Positions 52,937-61,865 of a stretch of DNA of 64,000 nucleotides are shown here, in pieces. Every line of letters begins with the position of its first letter. Positions within the stretch are counted from its first letter, which is position 1. The notes beneath the pieces were generated by a model, which was not told where the DNA came from, did not search any database, and worked only from the letters and a program-made list of their open reading frames with translations. Source of the DNA: Haloplanus rubicundus (lineage in GTDB: Archaea; Halobacteriota; Halobacteria; Halobacteriales; Haloferacaceae); the NCBI RefSeq assembly GCF_003342675.1, contig NZ_CP031148.1, forward strand, positions 3,337,388 through 3,401,387. The letters run 5' to 3'. A program made the translations under genes and the position numbers.

Positions 52937-52985
52937 ACGCTGGGTGGGGACGGCGACGGGAAAAGTTCGCGGGTCGGGTGGCCGA

Positions 52986-53516
52986 TCAGGCGACGAGCAG
53001 CTCTTCGCCCTTCTCGACGACGATACGGCACGGCGGCGAAATCTTGTTGTAGGAGCGCCGGAAGGCGTCCTTGACCGTGGCGGCGTCCTCGGGGTTGCAG
53101 TAGCAGGTGAACACCGTCTCGTTGGCCCCGATGCGGGCGGCGGTGCCGACCGGCTTGCCGAACGCCTGTCGCATCCCGTCGGAGACGCGGTCCGCGCCCG
53201 CGCCCGTCGCCTGCTTGTTCTCGCGGATGACCTGGTGGGGGAACTTCCGGAGGACCATCTTGTAGTTCTCCTGCCCGACCTCCTTCAGGAGGCGGCGGTT
53301 GGCGGAGAGCCGCGAGGCTTCGAGGGCGCCGTGGCGGAGCTGGCACTCCTCCTCGACTTCGAGGCTGATGTGGACCGGGTAGTCCTCGGGACCGGTCTGC
53401 AGGTTACCCATGTTGTGCTGTGCGATCTTGGAGCCCGGGATGCCCGTGATGTACTCGCGTCGCGTGTACGAGGGCTTGCTGATCTCCCGGTACATCGAGG
53501 CGGGTTTGTCGGTCAT
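52986..53516 (-). CDS. rpl10e: 50S ribosomal protein L16 (L10e)
   Basis: The 176-residue protein is archaeal L10e, the counterpart of L16, near the peptidyl-transferase centre. [18 protein letters not shown] at the start and [16 protein letters not shown] in the C-terminal part are characteristic. Confidence 0.97.
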   Translation of the reverse strand: MTDKPASMYREISKPSYTRREYITGIPGSKIAQHNMGNLQTGPEDYPVHISLEVEEECQLRHGALEASRLSANRRLLKEVGQENYKMVLRKFPHQVIRENKQATGAGADRVSDGMRQAFGKPVGTAARIGANETVFTCYCNPEDAATVKDAFRRSYNKISPPCRIVVEKGEELLVA

Positions 53517-53588
53517 GGTTACTTGTCGAAGTCGAAGCCGACGCGGTGAATAAAGCCTTCGATGCCGTATGGCGGCGGCAGGACGTGT

Positions 53589-56282
53589 CTAGCCCGTGCT
53601 TTTCATCCCCGCCGCGATCCCCTTGACCGTCAGGCGAAGGGTGCGCTCCTCGGACGGCGTGCGCTCGTCCCGTGCCAGGAGTCGCGTCTGCAGGTAGTTC
53701 AGCGGGTCGACGTAGGGGTTTCGCCGGTCGAGGCTCTCGCGGAACCACGGCCGTCGGAGCGGGTCGTCGCGCTCCGTGATCTCCAACACGAGTTCCACCG
53801 CGCGTTCGTGCTCCGCGCGGATGCGCGGGAAGAACCGCTCGCGCAGGTCCGCCGGCGCGAGGTTCGCGTACTCCTCGGCGATCTCCATGTCCGTCTTCGC
53901 CATCGCCTGCGCGGCGTTGTCGAGGGTCGTCCGGAAGAAGGGCCAGCGCTCGTACATCGTCCGGAGCGTCTCCATCGAGCCGCCGTCGTCGAGGTAGGCG
54001 TCGATGCCCGTCGCCAGCCCGTACCACCCGGGGACGATACACCGGGCCTGCGTCCACGAGAACACCCACGGGATGGCCCGCAGGTCCTCGACGGTCCGCT
54101 CGCCGGACCGGGAGGCGGGCCGCGAGCCGAGGTTGAGGTCCTCGATGACGGTGATTGGCGTCGCCGTCTCGAAGTAGGGGATGAACCCATCGGTCTCCAG
54201 CAGGTCGGTGTAGGCCGTCCGCGCCGCGGGCGCCATCCGACCCATCGCCTCGGTCCACGCGTCCGGCGTCTCCTTGACCGGGCCGTCGATGGCCTGGTGG
54301 CGGGCGCGCATCTGTGCGTCGAGCATGCGTTCGAGGTTGCGCTCGGCGATCCGGGGGTTGCCGTACTTCTCCGCGATGGCCTCGCCCTGTTCGGTGAATT
54401 TGATCTCGCCGGTGACGGTGTCGATGGGGAGCGCGAGCATCGCCTCGTGCATCGGGCCGCCGCCCCGCGAGATGGAGCCACCACGGCCGTGGAACAGCCG
54501 CATCCGGACGCCGAACTCGTCGGTGATGTCCGCGAGCCGTCGCTGGTTCCGGTAGAGACTCCAGTTGGCCGCGAGGAAGCCGTTCTCCTTGTTGGAGTCG
54601 GAGTAGCCGAGCATGATCTCCTGGGTGTCGCCCCGGCAGGCGAGCGCGGCCGCGTACGCCTCGTTCTCGAACAGCGTGCCCATGATCCGCCGGGCGCCGT
54701 CGAGGGCGCGTTCGGTCTCCAGCAGGGGCACCACGTCGAGACCGCTGTACCCCGGCAGGGAGACGACGCCCGCCTGATCGGCGAGAAAGAGGACTTCGAG
54801 GACGTGGCTCGGCTCCTCGGTCATACTGATACAGTAGGTGTCGATCGCGTCGGCACCGTACTCGCGTTGCCACCGGTGGAGGGCCTCGAAGCGCTCGCAG
54901 ACGCGCGCGGTGGTGTCGCTCACGTCACCCGGATCGGCGAGGTCGACGACGTCGGCGTCCTGCATGATCGCCTCGGTGAGAGTCTCGATCCGACCGTCCT
55001 CGTCGAGGTTACGGTACTCGACGCCCTGCCGTTCGAGCAGTTCGCCCACCGTCTGGGTGTGGTTTTTCTGGTGGTCGCGCAGGTCGAGGCTCGCGAGCGC
55101 GAAGCCGAACGTCTCCACCTTCCGGATCAGGGGGTCGACGTAGGCGTTCGCGATGGATTCGGCGTCGTTGAGCCGCAGGCTCTCGGCGATGGCCTCCAGA
55201 TCGTCGACGAGTTCGTCGGCGTCGCCGTAGCCGCCGGGGCGCACGTCGTCGACGCGTTCGAGGCGCTCGCGCATCAGCTTCAGTTTCTGCCGGTAGAACT
55301 CGTGGAGGTAGCGCTCCTGGGTCGTGTTCGCGATCTCCGGGAACCGTTCTCGGTCGGCGACGAGCGACGCCTCGAAGCGCTCGCCGGGGGTGATCCACGC
55401 GGCGTCTTGGCTCAGGATGCCCGAGAGCCGCTTCAGTTCGTCGCGATACTTCGAGAGGACGACGGATCGTTGCCGATCGAGCGTCTCGCTCGTCACGTCG
55501 ACGGTCACCGCGGGGTTGCCGTCGCGGTCGCTCCCCGCCCACGACCGGAACTCGAAGAGTTTGGGCACGTCCACCTCCGGGTAGGACTCGGCGAGCGTTT
55601 CCTCTAAGTCGGCGTAGACGTCTCCGACCACGTCGAACAGCGTGTTCTCCAGATACCACTGCACGTTGCGGGCCTCGTCTTCGGGGTCGGGTGCCCGGTC
55701 GCGGACCTGTGGCGTCTGCCAGAGGCTGGTCACCTCGGCTTCCAGTCGGTCCCACGAGGTCCGCCGTTCGGCGTCCGTCAACCGCCGTTCGTCGAGGGCC
55801 TCGATGAGCTGTGTGATCGTCCGGAGCTTCGCCTTGATCGTCTTGCGGCGGGCCTCGGTCGGATGGGCGGTGAACGTCGGCTCGATGAGCACGTCGTCGA
55901 GCACCCGCTGGACCGTCTCGGCGTCGGCGTCGCGGTCGATCAGCGAGGCCACCGTCTCCGTCTGACCGTCTTCGATGCGGCCTTCCTGTTCGTCGCGGCG
56001 GATGGCGCGCACCCGTTCGCGCTCCTCCGCGATGTTGATGAGTTCGAAGTAGGCGGTGAACGCGCGGGCGGCGGCGCCCTCCAGGTCGGAGTCGAGCGAG
56101 CCGAGTGCCGTCCGGAGGGGTTCACGCGTCGGGAGCGTCCCGTCGCGGTAGTCGATGGCCGCCGTGCGGAGTTCTTCGACCGCCTCGAACGCCTCGGTCG
56201 AGGACTGCTCCGCCAGTACGTCGCCGAGGAGCGCCCCGAGTTCGCGGACGTCCTGTCGGACCGTTCGGTGATGGAGGTCCAT
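53589..56282 (-). CDS. ppc: Phosphoenolpyruvate carboxylase
   Basis: The 897-residue enzyme has the catalytic FTAHPTEARRKTIK (near residue 135), WAGSDRDGNP, GYSDSNKENGF and FHGRGGSISRGGGP motifs, ending in KSTG where most relatives end in NTG. It fixes bicarbonate to PEP to make oxaloacetate, topping up the TCA cycle. Normal length. The first residues contain a His-rich stretch. Confidence 0.97.
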   Translation of the reverse strand: MDLHHRTVRQDVRELGALLGDVLAEQSSTEAFEAVEELRTAAIDYRDGTLPTREPLRTALGSLDSDLEGAAARAFTAYFELINIAEERERVRAIRRDEQEGRIEDGQTETVASLIDRDADAETVQRVLDDVLIEPTFTAHPTEARRKTIKAKLRTITQLIEALDERRLTDAERRTSWDRLEAEVTSLWQTPQVRDRAPDPEDEARNVQWYLENTLFDVVGDVYADLEETLAESYPEVDVPKLFEFRSWAGSDRDGNPAVTVDVTSETLDRQRSVVLSKYRDELKRLSGILSQDAAWITPGERFEASLVADRERFPEIANTTQERYLHEFYRQKLKLMRERLERVDDVRPGGYGDADELVDDLEAIAESLRLNDAESIANAYVDPLIRKVETFGFALASLDLRDHQKNHTQTVGELLERQGVEYRNLDEDGRIETLTEAIMQDADVVDLADPGDVSDTTARVCERFEALHRWQREYGADAIDTYCISMTEEPSHVLEVLFLADQAGVVSLPGYSGLDVVPLLETERALDGARRIMGTLFENEAYAAALACRGDTQEIMLGYSDSNKENGFLAANWSLYRNQRRLADITDEFGVRMRLFHGRGGSISRGGGPMHEAMLALPIDTVTGEIKFTEQGEAIAEKYGNPRIAERNLERMLDAQMRARHQAIDGPVKETPDAWTEAMGRMAPAARTAYTDLLETDGFIPYFETATPITVIEDLNLGSRPASRSGERTVEDLRAIPWVFSWTQARCIVPGWYGLATGIDAYLDDGGSMETLRTMYERWPFFRTTLDNAAQAMAKTDMEIAEEYANLAPADLRERFFPRIRAEHERAVELVLEITERDDPLRRPWFRESLDRRNPYVDPLNYLQTRLLARDERTPSEERTLRLTVKGIAAGMKSTG

Positions 56283-56375
56283 GGCTCGTGGGTTCCGGGA
56301 GCATCAATATTAAACGCCGGGATGGTGCAGCATTGGCTCCGAAACGGCCGATTCCTGAATGTTCGTTCGGGACGG

Positions 56376-57125
56376 TTACGCCGGCGACGCGTCGTCCGGG
56401 GGACGGCCGGTCGCCGGGTCGAGCGCGACGAACTCCAGGCCCTCGCGGTCGAGGAGCGTCGCCGCCCGATCGGTGACCGAGGGGGCGACGAGGACGCCCC
56501 GAACCTCGGCGCCGTCGCCGAGTTCACGGCCGAGGGCGTCGACGTACCGCCGGAGTTGGCCGACCGCGTCCGGACCGACGCGCCGACGCTTCAACTCGAC
56601 GACCACCGGCCGTCCCTGCGCGTCCTCGCCGAAGACGTCCATCGGCCCGGCGTCCGTCTCGCGCTCGGTCGCGATCGGGTCGAACCCGGGGGCGATCCGC
56701 TCGGGGTGATCGAGAACGTGGTCTTTCAGGTCGGCCTCGCTCCCCTGCAGGTCGAGTTCGTCGGGGTCGGTGACGTCGTACGCGACGAGGTGGTGGACCC
56801 GGTCGAAGCGCACGTCGAGGAGTTCCTCGGGCGAGCGGCGGACGCTCCGCACGCACAGGCGGCCGTCCCGGACGCTGGCGAAGTGATCGCAGCCGGGCGG
56901 CTGCCAGTTGACCGGGGTGCGCCCTTCGTCGGTGTGGACGAGCGCCGAGCCGTCGGGCTTGAGGAGGAGGAGGCGGTCGCCGGGACCGAGGCTGCTCGAC
57001 GCACGGCCGTCGTACTCGACGGTACACCGGCCGAAGACCGTGATCAGCTCGCCACGCCTGAAGGCGTCTTCGAGGTGCGTGAGCGCGTCCCGGTGGGCCG
57101 GGCGGTGGAGCGTGGTGACCGGCAT
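56376..57125 (-). CDS. nucS: Endonuclease NucS
   Basis: The 249-residue archaeal NucS/EndoMS has the C-terminal nuclease motifs MDVFGEDAQGRPVVVELKRRR and AVGQLRRYVDAL. It cuts mismatched or branched DNA and works with PCNA. The canonical C-terminal PCNA box is not obvious. Confidence 0.93.
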   Translation of the reverse strand: MPVTTLHRPAHRDALTHLEDAFRRGELITVFGRCTVEYDGRASSSLGPGDRLLLLKPDGSALVHTDEGRTPVNWQPPGCDHFASVRDGRLCVRSVRRSPEELLDVRFDRVHHLVAYDVTDPDELDLQGSEADLKDHVLDHPERIAPGFDPIATERETDAGPMDVFGEDAQGRPVVVELKRRRVGPDAVGQLRRYVDALGRELGDGAEVRGVLVAPSVTDRAATLLDREGLEFVALDPATGRPPDDASPA

Positions 57126-57254
57126 CGACTCGCCGGGCGTACGCCGCCGGCGTACAAAAGGGGCGCGTCGGAGGAGGGTCTCGGTGAGGGCGGCCAGTCA
57201 TCTCAGATCGCCGGCATAAAAGCACAAATAGCGGCCACCCGTTTATCGGGGCGA

Positions 57255-58010
57255 ATGGGGCTGTTCGAGATCATCGCCACGGTCGACGACGCGGAGAAGA
57301 CGCTGACGGTGTTCAACCCCGAGGCGGGCGTGGCGACGGCGCTACGCGAGCACTTCGCGGACCGCAACCTCGTCATCGAGGAGGCGGAGAGCGACGCCGG
57401 CCCCGATAACTACGCGGTGTTGAGCAGCGACGGCGAGTTCCTGACCGCGATCGACGTGAGCGACGTGCTCGCGCCGCGGAAGGACGTCGCCCCGGAGTTC
57501 ACTCGTGAGACGTACGAGGACGTGCTGGACGAACTCGACGAGACGATGTTTACCTCCTACGACACGGGGCGGATGATCGCCGCCTCGAAGGAAATCGAGG
57601 ACCGCGCGTGGCGCGGGGCGGTGGGGGAACTCCACGCCGGCTTCCAGACCTGTTCCCGCTTCGCCTCACAGGCCGAAGTGTACGATCACATCGCCGAACG
57701 CGGCAGCCTCGCGGTCCACGTCTACGCCCACCCCGAGGGGAACGAGGGGTTCGAACCGCCGCCCGGTCCGGCGCTCCACCTCTCGACCGAGACGGAGATT
57801 CACGACACTTGGTTCGTCGCCTACGATGGCGGCGGCGTCGACGCCGCGAAGTGCGCCCTGCTGGCCGAGGAACGCCTTCCGGGCTCGTTCTACGGCTTCT
57901 GGACGTACGATCCCGAGACGGTCGACGAGGTCATCGACTATCTCCGGACGACGTACACGATTCCCGAGGCGGACGGAACGGCGACGGACGGCGGCGCCGA
58001 CGAGCGGTGA
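57255..58010 (+). CDS. DICT sensory domain protein
   Basis: The 251-residue acidic cytosolic protein has a DICT-type sensory domain (about 95-235; FQTCSRFASQAEVYDHIAERG, LAVHVYAH, TWFVAYDGGG). DICT domains occur with light- and redox-sensing regulators in haloarchaea. No DNA-binding domain is visible, so it probably passes signals by contact. The start is ATG 57255; TATA candidate GCACAAATAG lies about 30 bases upstream. Confidence 0.8.
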   Translation: MGLFEIIATVDDAEKTLTVFNPEAGVATALREHFADRNLVIEEAESDAGPDNYAVLSSDGEFLTAIDVSDVLAPRKDVAPEFTRETYEDVLDELDETMFTSYDTGRMIAASKEIEDRAWRGAVGELHAGFQTCSRFASQAEVYDHIAERGSLAVHVYAHPEGNEGFEPPPGPALHLSTETEIHDTWFVAYDGGGVDAAKCALLAEERLPGSFYGFWTYDPETVDEVIDYLRTTYTIPEADGTATDGGADER

Positions 58011-58067
58011 CGGAGTCGACCCCGGGCAGTCACGGCTGTCGAGACTACGGTTCATTGTGAGTCCTTA

Positions 58068-58103
58068 CCGGTGGTTCGCCGAGATAGTCCGGCGAACCAC
58101 CGG
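58068..58103. terminator. 13-bp perfect hairpin CCGGTGGTTCGCC/GGCGAACCACCGG
   Basis: A very stable stem with a 10-base loop starts 58 bases after the DICT gene stop. It may end that transcript. No T-tract follows, so an operator or other structured RNA is equally possible. Confidence 0.45.
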
Positions 58104-58288
58104 CAACCAGTTACAATAACCCGTAACGGCACCGCGAGCGGATTTTGGGTCGAGTAATATGTTGCTGGTTTCAAAATTATTATTGGTTATAGATTATATC
58201 GGCCGCCTCGACGCCGAACGAGGGGGGGATTCGACGGCTTCCCCATACCAGTATATGTGTTAACATAAATCTATACCGGGTGAACTTT

Positions 58289-58302
58289 AATAGTAAACTA
58301 TT
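58289..58302. promoter_or_regulatory. Palindrome AATAGT-AA-ACTATT over the tctC promoter
   Basis: A perfect 6-bp dyad overlaps the TATA box of tctC (25-35 bases before ATG 58326), where a bound repressor would block TBP. Confidence 0.5.
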
Positions 58303-58325
58303 TACGCAGAAGCGCTTGTTAACGA

Positions 58326-59456
58326 ATGTCTATGCGATCGAAACTCAGCAGACGGCGGATGTTGCAGGCAGCAGGGACGGTCGGACTCGTGGGTGTCGCC
58401 GGTTGTTCCGGCGGTGGCGGTGGTGGCGGCGGCGACGGCGATGACGGCGGCGACGGCGGCGACGGCGGCGACGGCGGCGACGGCGGCGACGGCGGCGACG
58501 GCGGCGACGGCGGCGACGGCGGGAGCGGACCGGACTTCACCGACTCCTCGTGGCGGCCGGACCGCAACGTTCGCGTCATCATCCCGTGGGGCGCCGGTGG
58601 CGGTACCGACACCATGACGCGCGGTGTCATGAACCCCGCACAGGAGCTCGCGTCCGAACAGGGCGTCAACGTCAACCTGACGTTCGAGAACATCACCGGC
58701 GCGAACGGCCTGAACGCCGCCCGCCGTGTGCTGAACAACCCCGCGGACGGCTACACGCTCTTCCCGAGTACGAACTCCATCTCTCCGCACATCGCGACGG
58801 GGCAGGCGGACTTCACGCTCGACGACTGGGGCTACGTCGCCCGTGTCCAGCACGACACGAGTTGGCTCTACTCCAGCGGCCGCGACGGCGTCGGCCACGA
58901 CAACATCTCCTCGCTCGTCGAGAAGGCCAAGGGCGGCGACACGGTCAACATCGGCGCCGTCGGTGGCGTCACCGGTGCGGCGTTCGCCGTGCTCCTGGCC
59001 GACGCAGCCGACATCATCGACAACACGAACATCGTCACCTACCAGGACGCGGGTCGGATGACGACCGACACCATCTCGGGCGAAATCGACGCCGCGTACG
59101 GCGAGATTCAGGAGCTGCAGTCGCAGTACGAGGCGGGCGACATCAGCCTGATCGTCGTCGGCGTCGAGGACCGCCTCGACGACTTCCCGGACGTGCCGAC
59201 GACCGTCGAGAACGGCTGGGACGTGACCTACGGCCTCTCGCGAGGCTTCAACGTCAAGGCCGGCACGCCCGACGAGGCGACGCAGTTCTGGTCGGACTTC
59301 ATCCAGCTTGGCATGGGCAGCGACCAGTACCAGGAGCTCGAACAGGAGACGCTCCTGTACTTCCGTGAGGGCTACCAGGCCCCCGACGGCTTCCGCGACA
59401 CGATGGCGAACGAGGTCTCGATCTACGAAGAGGTCGTCGAAGCGCTCGACATGTAA
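58326..59456 (+). CDS. tctC: Tripartite tricarboxylate transporter substrate-binding lipoprotein
   Basis: The 376-residue protein has a Tat-type signal (SRRRMLQAAGTVGLVGVAGC) with lipobox Cys27, a Gly/Asp linker of eight GGD units (residues about 41-64), and a TctC/Bug fold (VRVIIPWGAGGGTDTMTRG near residue 80, NPADGYTLF). It captures organic acids such as citrate, other tri- or dicarboxylates or aromatic acids outside the cell. The exact ligand is unknown. It is followed by the tctA/tctB membrane genes. Confidence 0.93.
   Translation: MSMRSKLSRRRMLQAAGTVGLVGVAGCSGGGGGGGGDGDDGGDGGDGGDGGDGGDGGDGGDGGDGGSGPDFTDSSWRPDRNVRVIIPWGAGGGTDTMTRGVMNPAQELASEQGVNVNLTFENITGANGLNAARRVLNNPADGYTLFPSTNSISPHIATGQADFTLDDWGYVARVQHDTSWLYSSGRDGVGHDNISSLVEKAKGGDTVNIGAVGGVTGAAFAVLLADAADIIDNTNIVTYQDAGRMTTDTISGEIDAAYGEIQELQSQYEAGDISLIVVGVEDRLDDFPDVPTTVENGWDVTYGLSRGFNVKAGTPDEATQFWSDFIQLGMGSDQYQELEQETLLYFREGYQAPDGFRDTMANEVSIYEEVVEALDM
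58446..58517 (+). repeat. Eight tandem GGCGGCGAC units in tctC
   Basis: A 9-bp unit (Gly-Gly-Asp) repeats eight times exactly or nearly so, forming a flexible, acidic linker after the lipobox. Such tracts can change length by slippage. Confidence 0.8.
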
Positions 59457-59506
59457 GGCGACGGTGCCGTCGACGGCACACGAACCTTCCGTTCGAATCG
59501 CCCCTC

Positions 59507-59514
59507 AAATATTT
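59507..59514 (+). promoter_or_regulatory. TATA box inside the tct operon
   Basis: AAATATTT lies 20-27 bases before the ATG at 59534, in the 184-base gap between tctC and tctA. It would give tctAB its own leaderless transcript. Confidence 0.5.
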
Positions 59515-59533
59515 CAGAAGAAAAACACACCAC

Positions 59534-59644
59534 ATGAGTCATACGAAAACTGTAACGACGAAATCAAACGGCATCCGGTCGGCAGCGATGCGTGTCGTCA
59601 CCCGCCGGGCGCTCGGCCCGCCCGACGGTGGAGGTAGTGGATGA
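59534..59644 (+). CDS. 36-residue small ORF overlapping tctA start
   Basis: The ATG at 59534 begins a 37-codon frame whose TGA overlaps the tctA ATG (ATGA at 59641-59644), with a TATA box about 24 bases before it. The basic product begins MSHTKTVTTKSNG and ends in PDGGGSG. It could be a coupling leader peptide or a small partner of TctA. No homologue is known to me; the overlap and promoter make it more than chance. Confidence 0.5.
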   Translation: MSHTKTVTTKSNGIRSAAMRVVTRRALGPPDGGGSG

Positions 59645-61236
59645 TCGTAGAGGGCGTCGCGTCGGGAGCCGTCCCGCTGATCATCCAGGACCTGCTCGCC
59701 GGGTTCGGGAACGTCCTCACGCCCTTCAACATGTTCCTGTTTTTCATCGGGATCACGCTGGGCATGATGAGCGGCGCGATTCCTGGCCTGAACGGCACGA
59801 TGACCGTGGTGCTGATGGTTCCCATCACGTACGCGATGGCGCCGGACTCGGGCATCATGATGCTCGCCGTCATCTACGCGGCGGCGGTGTACGCCGGCTC
59901 GATCAGCGCCATCCTGTTCAAGGTGCCCGGCGCGCCGGAGGCGATCATGACGACCCTCGACGGCTACCCGATGAATCAGAACGGGCAGTTGCGGGAAGCG
60001 ATCAGTACGGCGGTGTTCGCCTCGGCCTTCGGCGGCATCGTCGGCACGCTCATCCTGATCTTCTTCTCGCCCGTCCTCGCCGAGTTCGCGATCCAGCTCT
60101 CGGACCCCGAGTTCTTCGCGGTCATCCTGCTGGGCCTCGCGCTCGTCTCCACCATCGGCGCCGGCAACATCACGAAGGCGACGATGATGATGTGTTTCGG
60201 GCTGTTCCTGGGCGTGTTCGGGTTCGACCCCCTCACGGGCGTCCCCCGGTTCACGTTCGGCAGCAACTACCTCGCCAGCGGGATCGACTTCATCCCCGTC
60301 ATCCTCGGCGTGTTCGCGTTCTCCGAGGTGCTGAAACAGATCCAGAGCGGCGGGAGTCTGATCGGTGGCGGCGGCGGCGAGGCCGGCGGGTCGGACTTCA
60401 GCGAGGCCACGTCCGGGTCGATGTTCCCCCCGCTCAGCTACTTCAAGCGCTTCGGCCGCATCCTCGGCGTCAACTCCGTCATGGGCACGATCATCGGCGT
60501 CCTGCCCGGCGCGGGCGCGACGACCGGCGCGCTCTTTGGCTATACGTTCGGCCAGCGGCTGGTGCCGAAAAGCGTCCGCGAGAAGTTCGGTACCGGCGTC
60601 CCCGAGGGCGTCGCCGCCCCCGAGACGGCGAACAACGCCGCGGCGAGCGGGGCGTTCGTCCCGCTCCTGACGCTCGGTATCCCCGGGAGTGCGACCACGG
60701 CGGTCATCCTCGCAGCGTTCATCCTGCACGGCATCCGTCCCGGTCCCTCGCTGATCGAACAGCAGGGACCGCTGGTGTACACCATCTTCGCCGCGCTCCT
60801 GATGGCGAACGTGGCGATTCTCCTCTTGAACAAGCCGGTCGTCAGGCTGTTCCTGCAGGTTCGGCACATCCCCCGGGAGCTGTTGTTATCGCTCATCGTC
60901 ATCTTCACCGTGGTCGGCGCGTTCGCCACCCGGAACATCATGGCCGACCTGTGGACGATGTTCCTCTTCGGCGTCGCGGCCTACTACTTAGAGAAGTACA
61001 ACTACTCCGTGGCACCCATGGTCATCGGCCTCGTGCTCGGGCCGTTGGCCGAACCCAGCCTCCGCCGCAGCCTCACCAAGGCCGGCGGCGACTGGATGGT
61101 GTTCTTCCAGCGGCCCGTCTCGGCAGTGATGATCACCCTCGCGGTGTTGACGTTCTTCATCCCACTGATCATGGACAGCACGCAGTTCGGCGACCGAATC
61201 CGTGAACAGCTCGGACTAACGGAGTTAGAACAATGA
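59641..61236 (+). CDS. tctA: Tripartite tricarboxylate transporter large membrane subunit
   Basis: The 531-residue protein has about eleven to twelve membrane helices and the TctA motifs GMMSGAIPGLNGTMT (near residue 45) and GVLPGAGATTGALFGYTFGQ (near 290), the repeated Gly-rich loops that form the substrate site. It couples uptake to an ion gradient. It overlaps tctB by ATGA. Confidence 0.95.
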   Translation: MIVEGVASGAVPLIIQDLLAGFGNVLTPFNMFLFFIGITLGMMSGAIPGLNGTMTVVLMVPITYAMAPDSGIMMLAVIYAAAVYAGSISAILFKVPGAPEAIMTTLDGYPMNQNGQLREAISTAVFASAFGGIVGTLILIFFSPVLAEFAIQLSDPEFFAVILLGLALVSTIGAGNITKATMMMCFGLFLGVFGFDPLTGVPRFTFGSNYLASGIDFIPVILGVFAFSEVLKQIQSGGSLIGGGGGEAGGSDFSEATSGSMFPPLSYFKRFGRILGVNSVMGTIIGVLPGAGATTGALFGYTFGQRLVPKSVREKFGTGVPEGVAAPETANNAAASGAFVPLLTLGIPGSATTAVILAAFILHGIRPGPSLIEQQGPLVYTIFAALLMANVAILLLNKPVVRLFLQVRHIPRELLLSLIVIFTVVGAFATRNIMADLWTMFLFGVAAYYLEKYNYSVAPMVIGLVLGPLAEPSLRRSLTKAGGDWMVFFQRPVSAVMITLAVLTFFIPLIMDSTQFGDRIREQLGLTELEQ

Positions 61237-61802
61237 GCGACGAAGAGAGCGGTATCGAGACGCTTCGCGAGCAGGCACCGCCGAGCGTCAGTCGCGACAT
61301 CGGCATCACGGTGTTGTTCCTCCTCTTCGCCGCGGCGTTTCTCGTCCTCTCGGAGCAGTTCGCGGGCAACCGCATCTCGCAGTACGACCCCGGGGCGACC
61401 ATCTGGCCGCGTGCGGCGCTGCTCGTCATCGTCGCCGCCGGCCTGTTGAACCTCGTTCTGCTCTACAAGCGGGCACAAAAACGGGACGAGTCGGTCGTCC
61501 CCTCGCTCTCCAGCGAAGTAATGACCCTCTCGAAGAAACAGCGGGAGTACCTCCTCGCCATCGCGCTCTCCGTCGTGTTCTTCCTCTCGCAGGACTACGT
61601 CGGCTTCTTCGTCTCGGCACCCATCTTCCTCTTCGCGTTCTCCTACGCCATCGGCTACCGCGACATGGTGAAGCTGACGGTGTTCAGCCTCGTGACCGGG
61701 CTCGTCGTCTTCTTCCTCTTCCGGAACGTGGTGAACATCGCGCTCCCGTACGGAACGGGACCGTTCCGCGAGATCAGCATCTGGGCCGCGAACCTCTTCT
61801 GA
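61233..61802 (+). CDS. tctB: Tripartite tricarboxylate transporter small membrane subunit
   Basis: The 189-residue protein has four membrane helices (about 23-42, 60-80, 105-125 and 128-170) and an acidic N-terminus. It is the TctB subunit by position and layout. Confidence 0.88.
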   Translation: MSDEESGIETLREQAPPSVSRDIGITVLFLLFAAAFLVLSEQFAGNRISQYDPGATIWPRAALLVIVAAGLLNLVLLYKRAQKRDESVVPSLSSEVMTLSKKQREYLLAIALSVVFFLSQDYVGFFVSAPIFLFAFSYAIGYRDMVKLTVFSLVTGLVVFFLFRNVVNIALPYGTGPFREISIWAANLF

Positions 61803-61865
61803 CGCGGGGTTCCGCTTCGACCCCGGTTTTTCGGGGCCGAGCCGCAAAAAGTCGCCCCGTCCGGA

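Larger units (their letters stand above)
58011..58325. promoter_or_regulatory. AT-rich tct operon upstream region
   Basis: This 315-base gap between the DICT gene and tctC has a 13-bp hairpin (58068-58103), then an AT-rich stretch (TTCAAAATTATTATTGG and CAGTATATGTGTTAACATA) and a palindrome over the tctC TATA. It is much richer in A+T than its flanks and probably a heavily regulated promoter. Confidence 0.5.

Noticed and set aside
58068..58103. Possible tRNA or structured RNA gene from the 13-bp hairpin
   Set aside because: Only one stem is present; no cloverleaf, anticodon arm or T arm can be drawn.
58446..58517. Tandem repeats resembling a CRISPR array
   Set aside because: The 9-bp units have no spacers and encode a Gly-Gly-Asp linker in frame.
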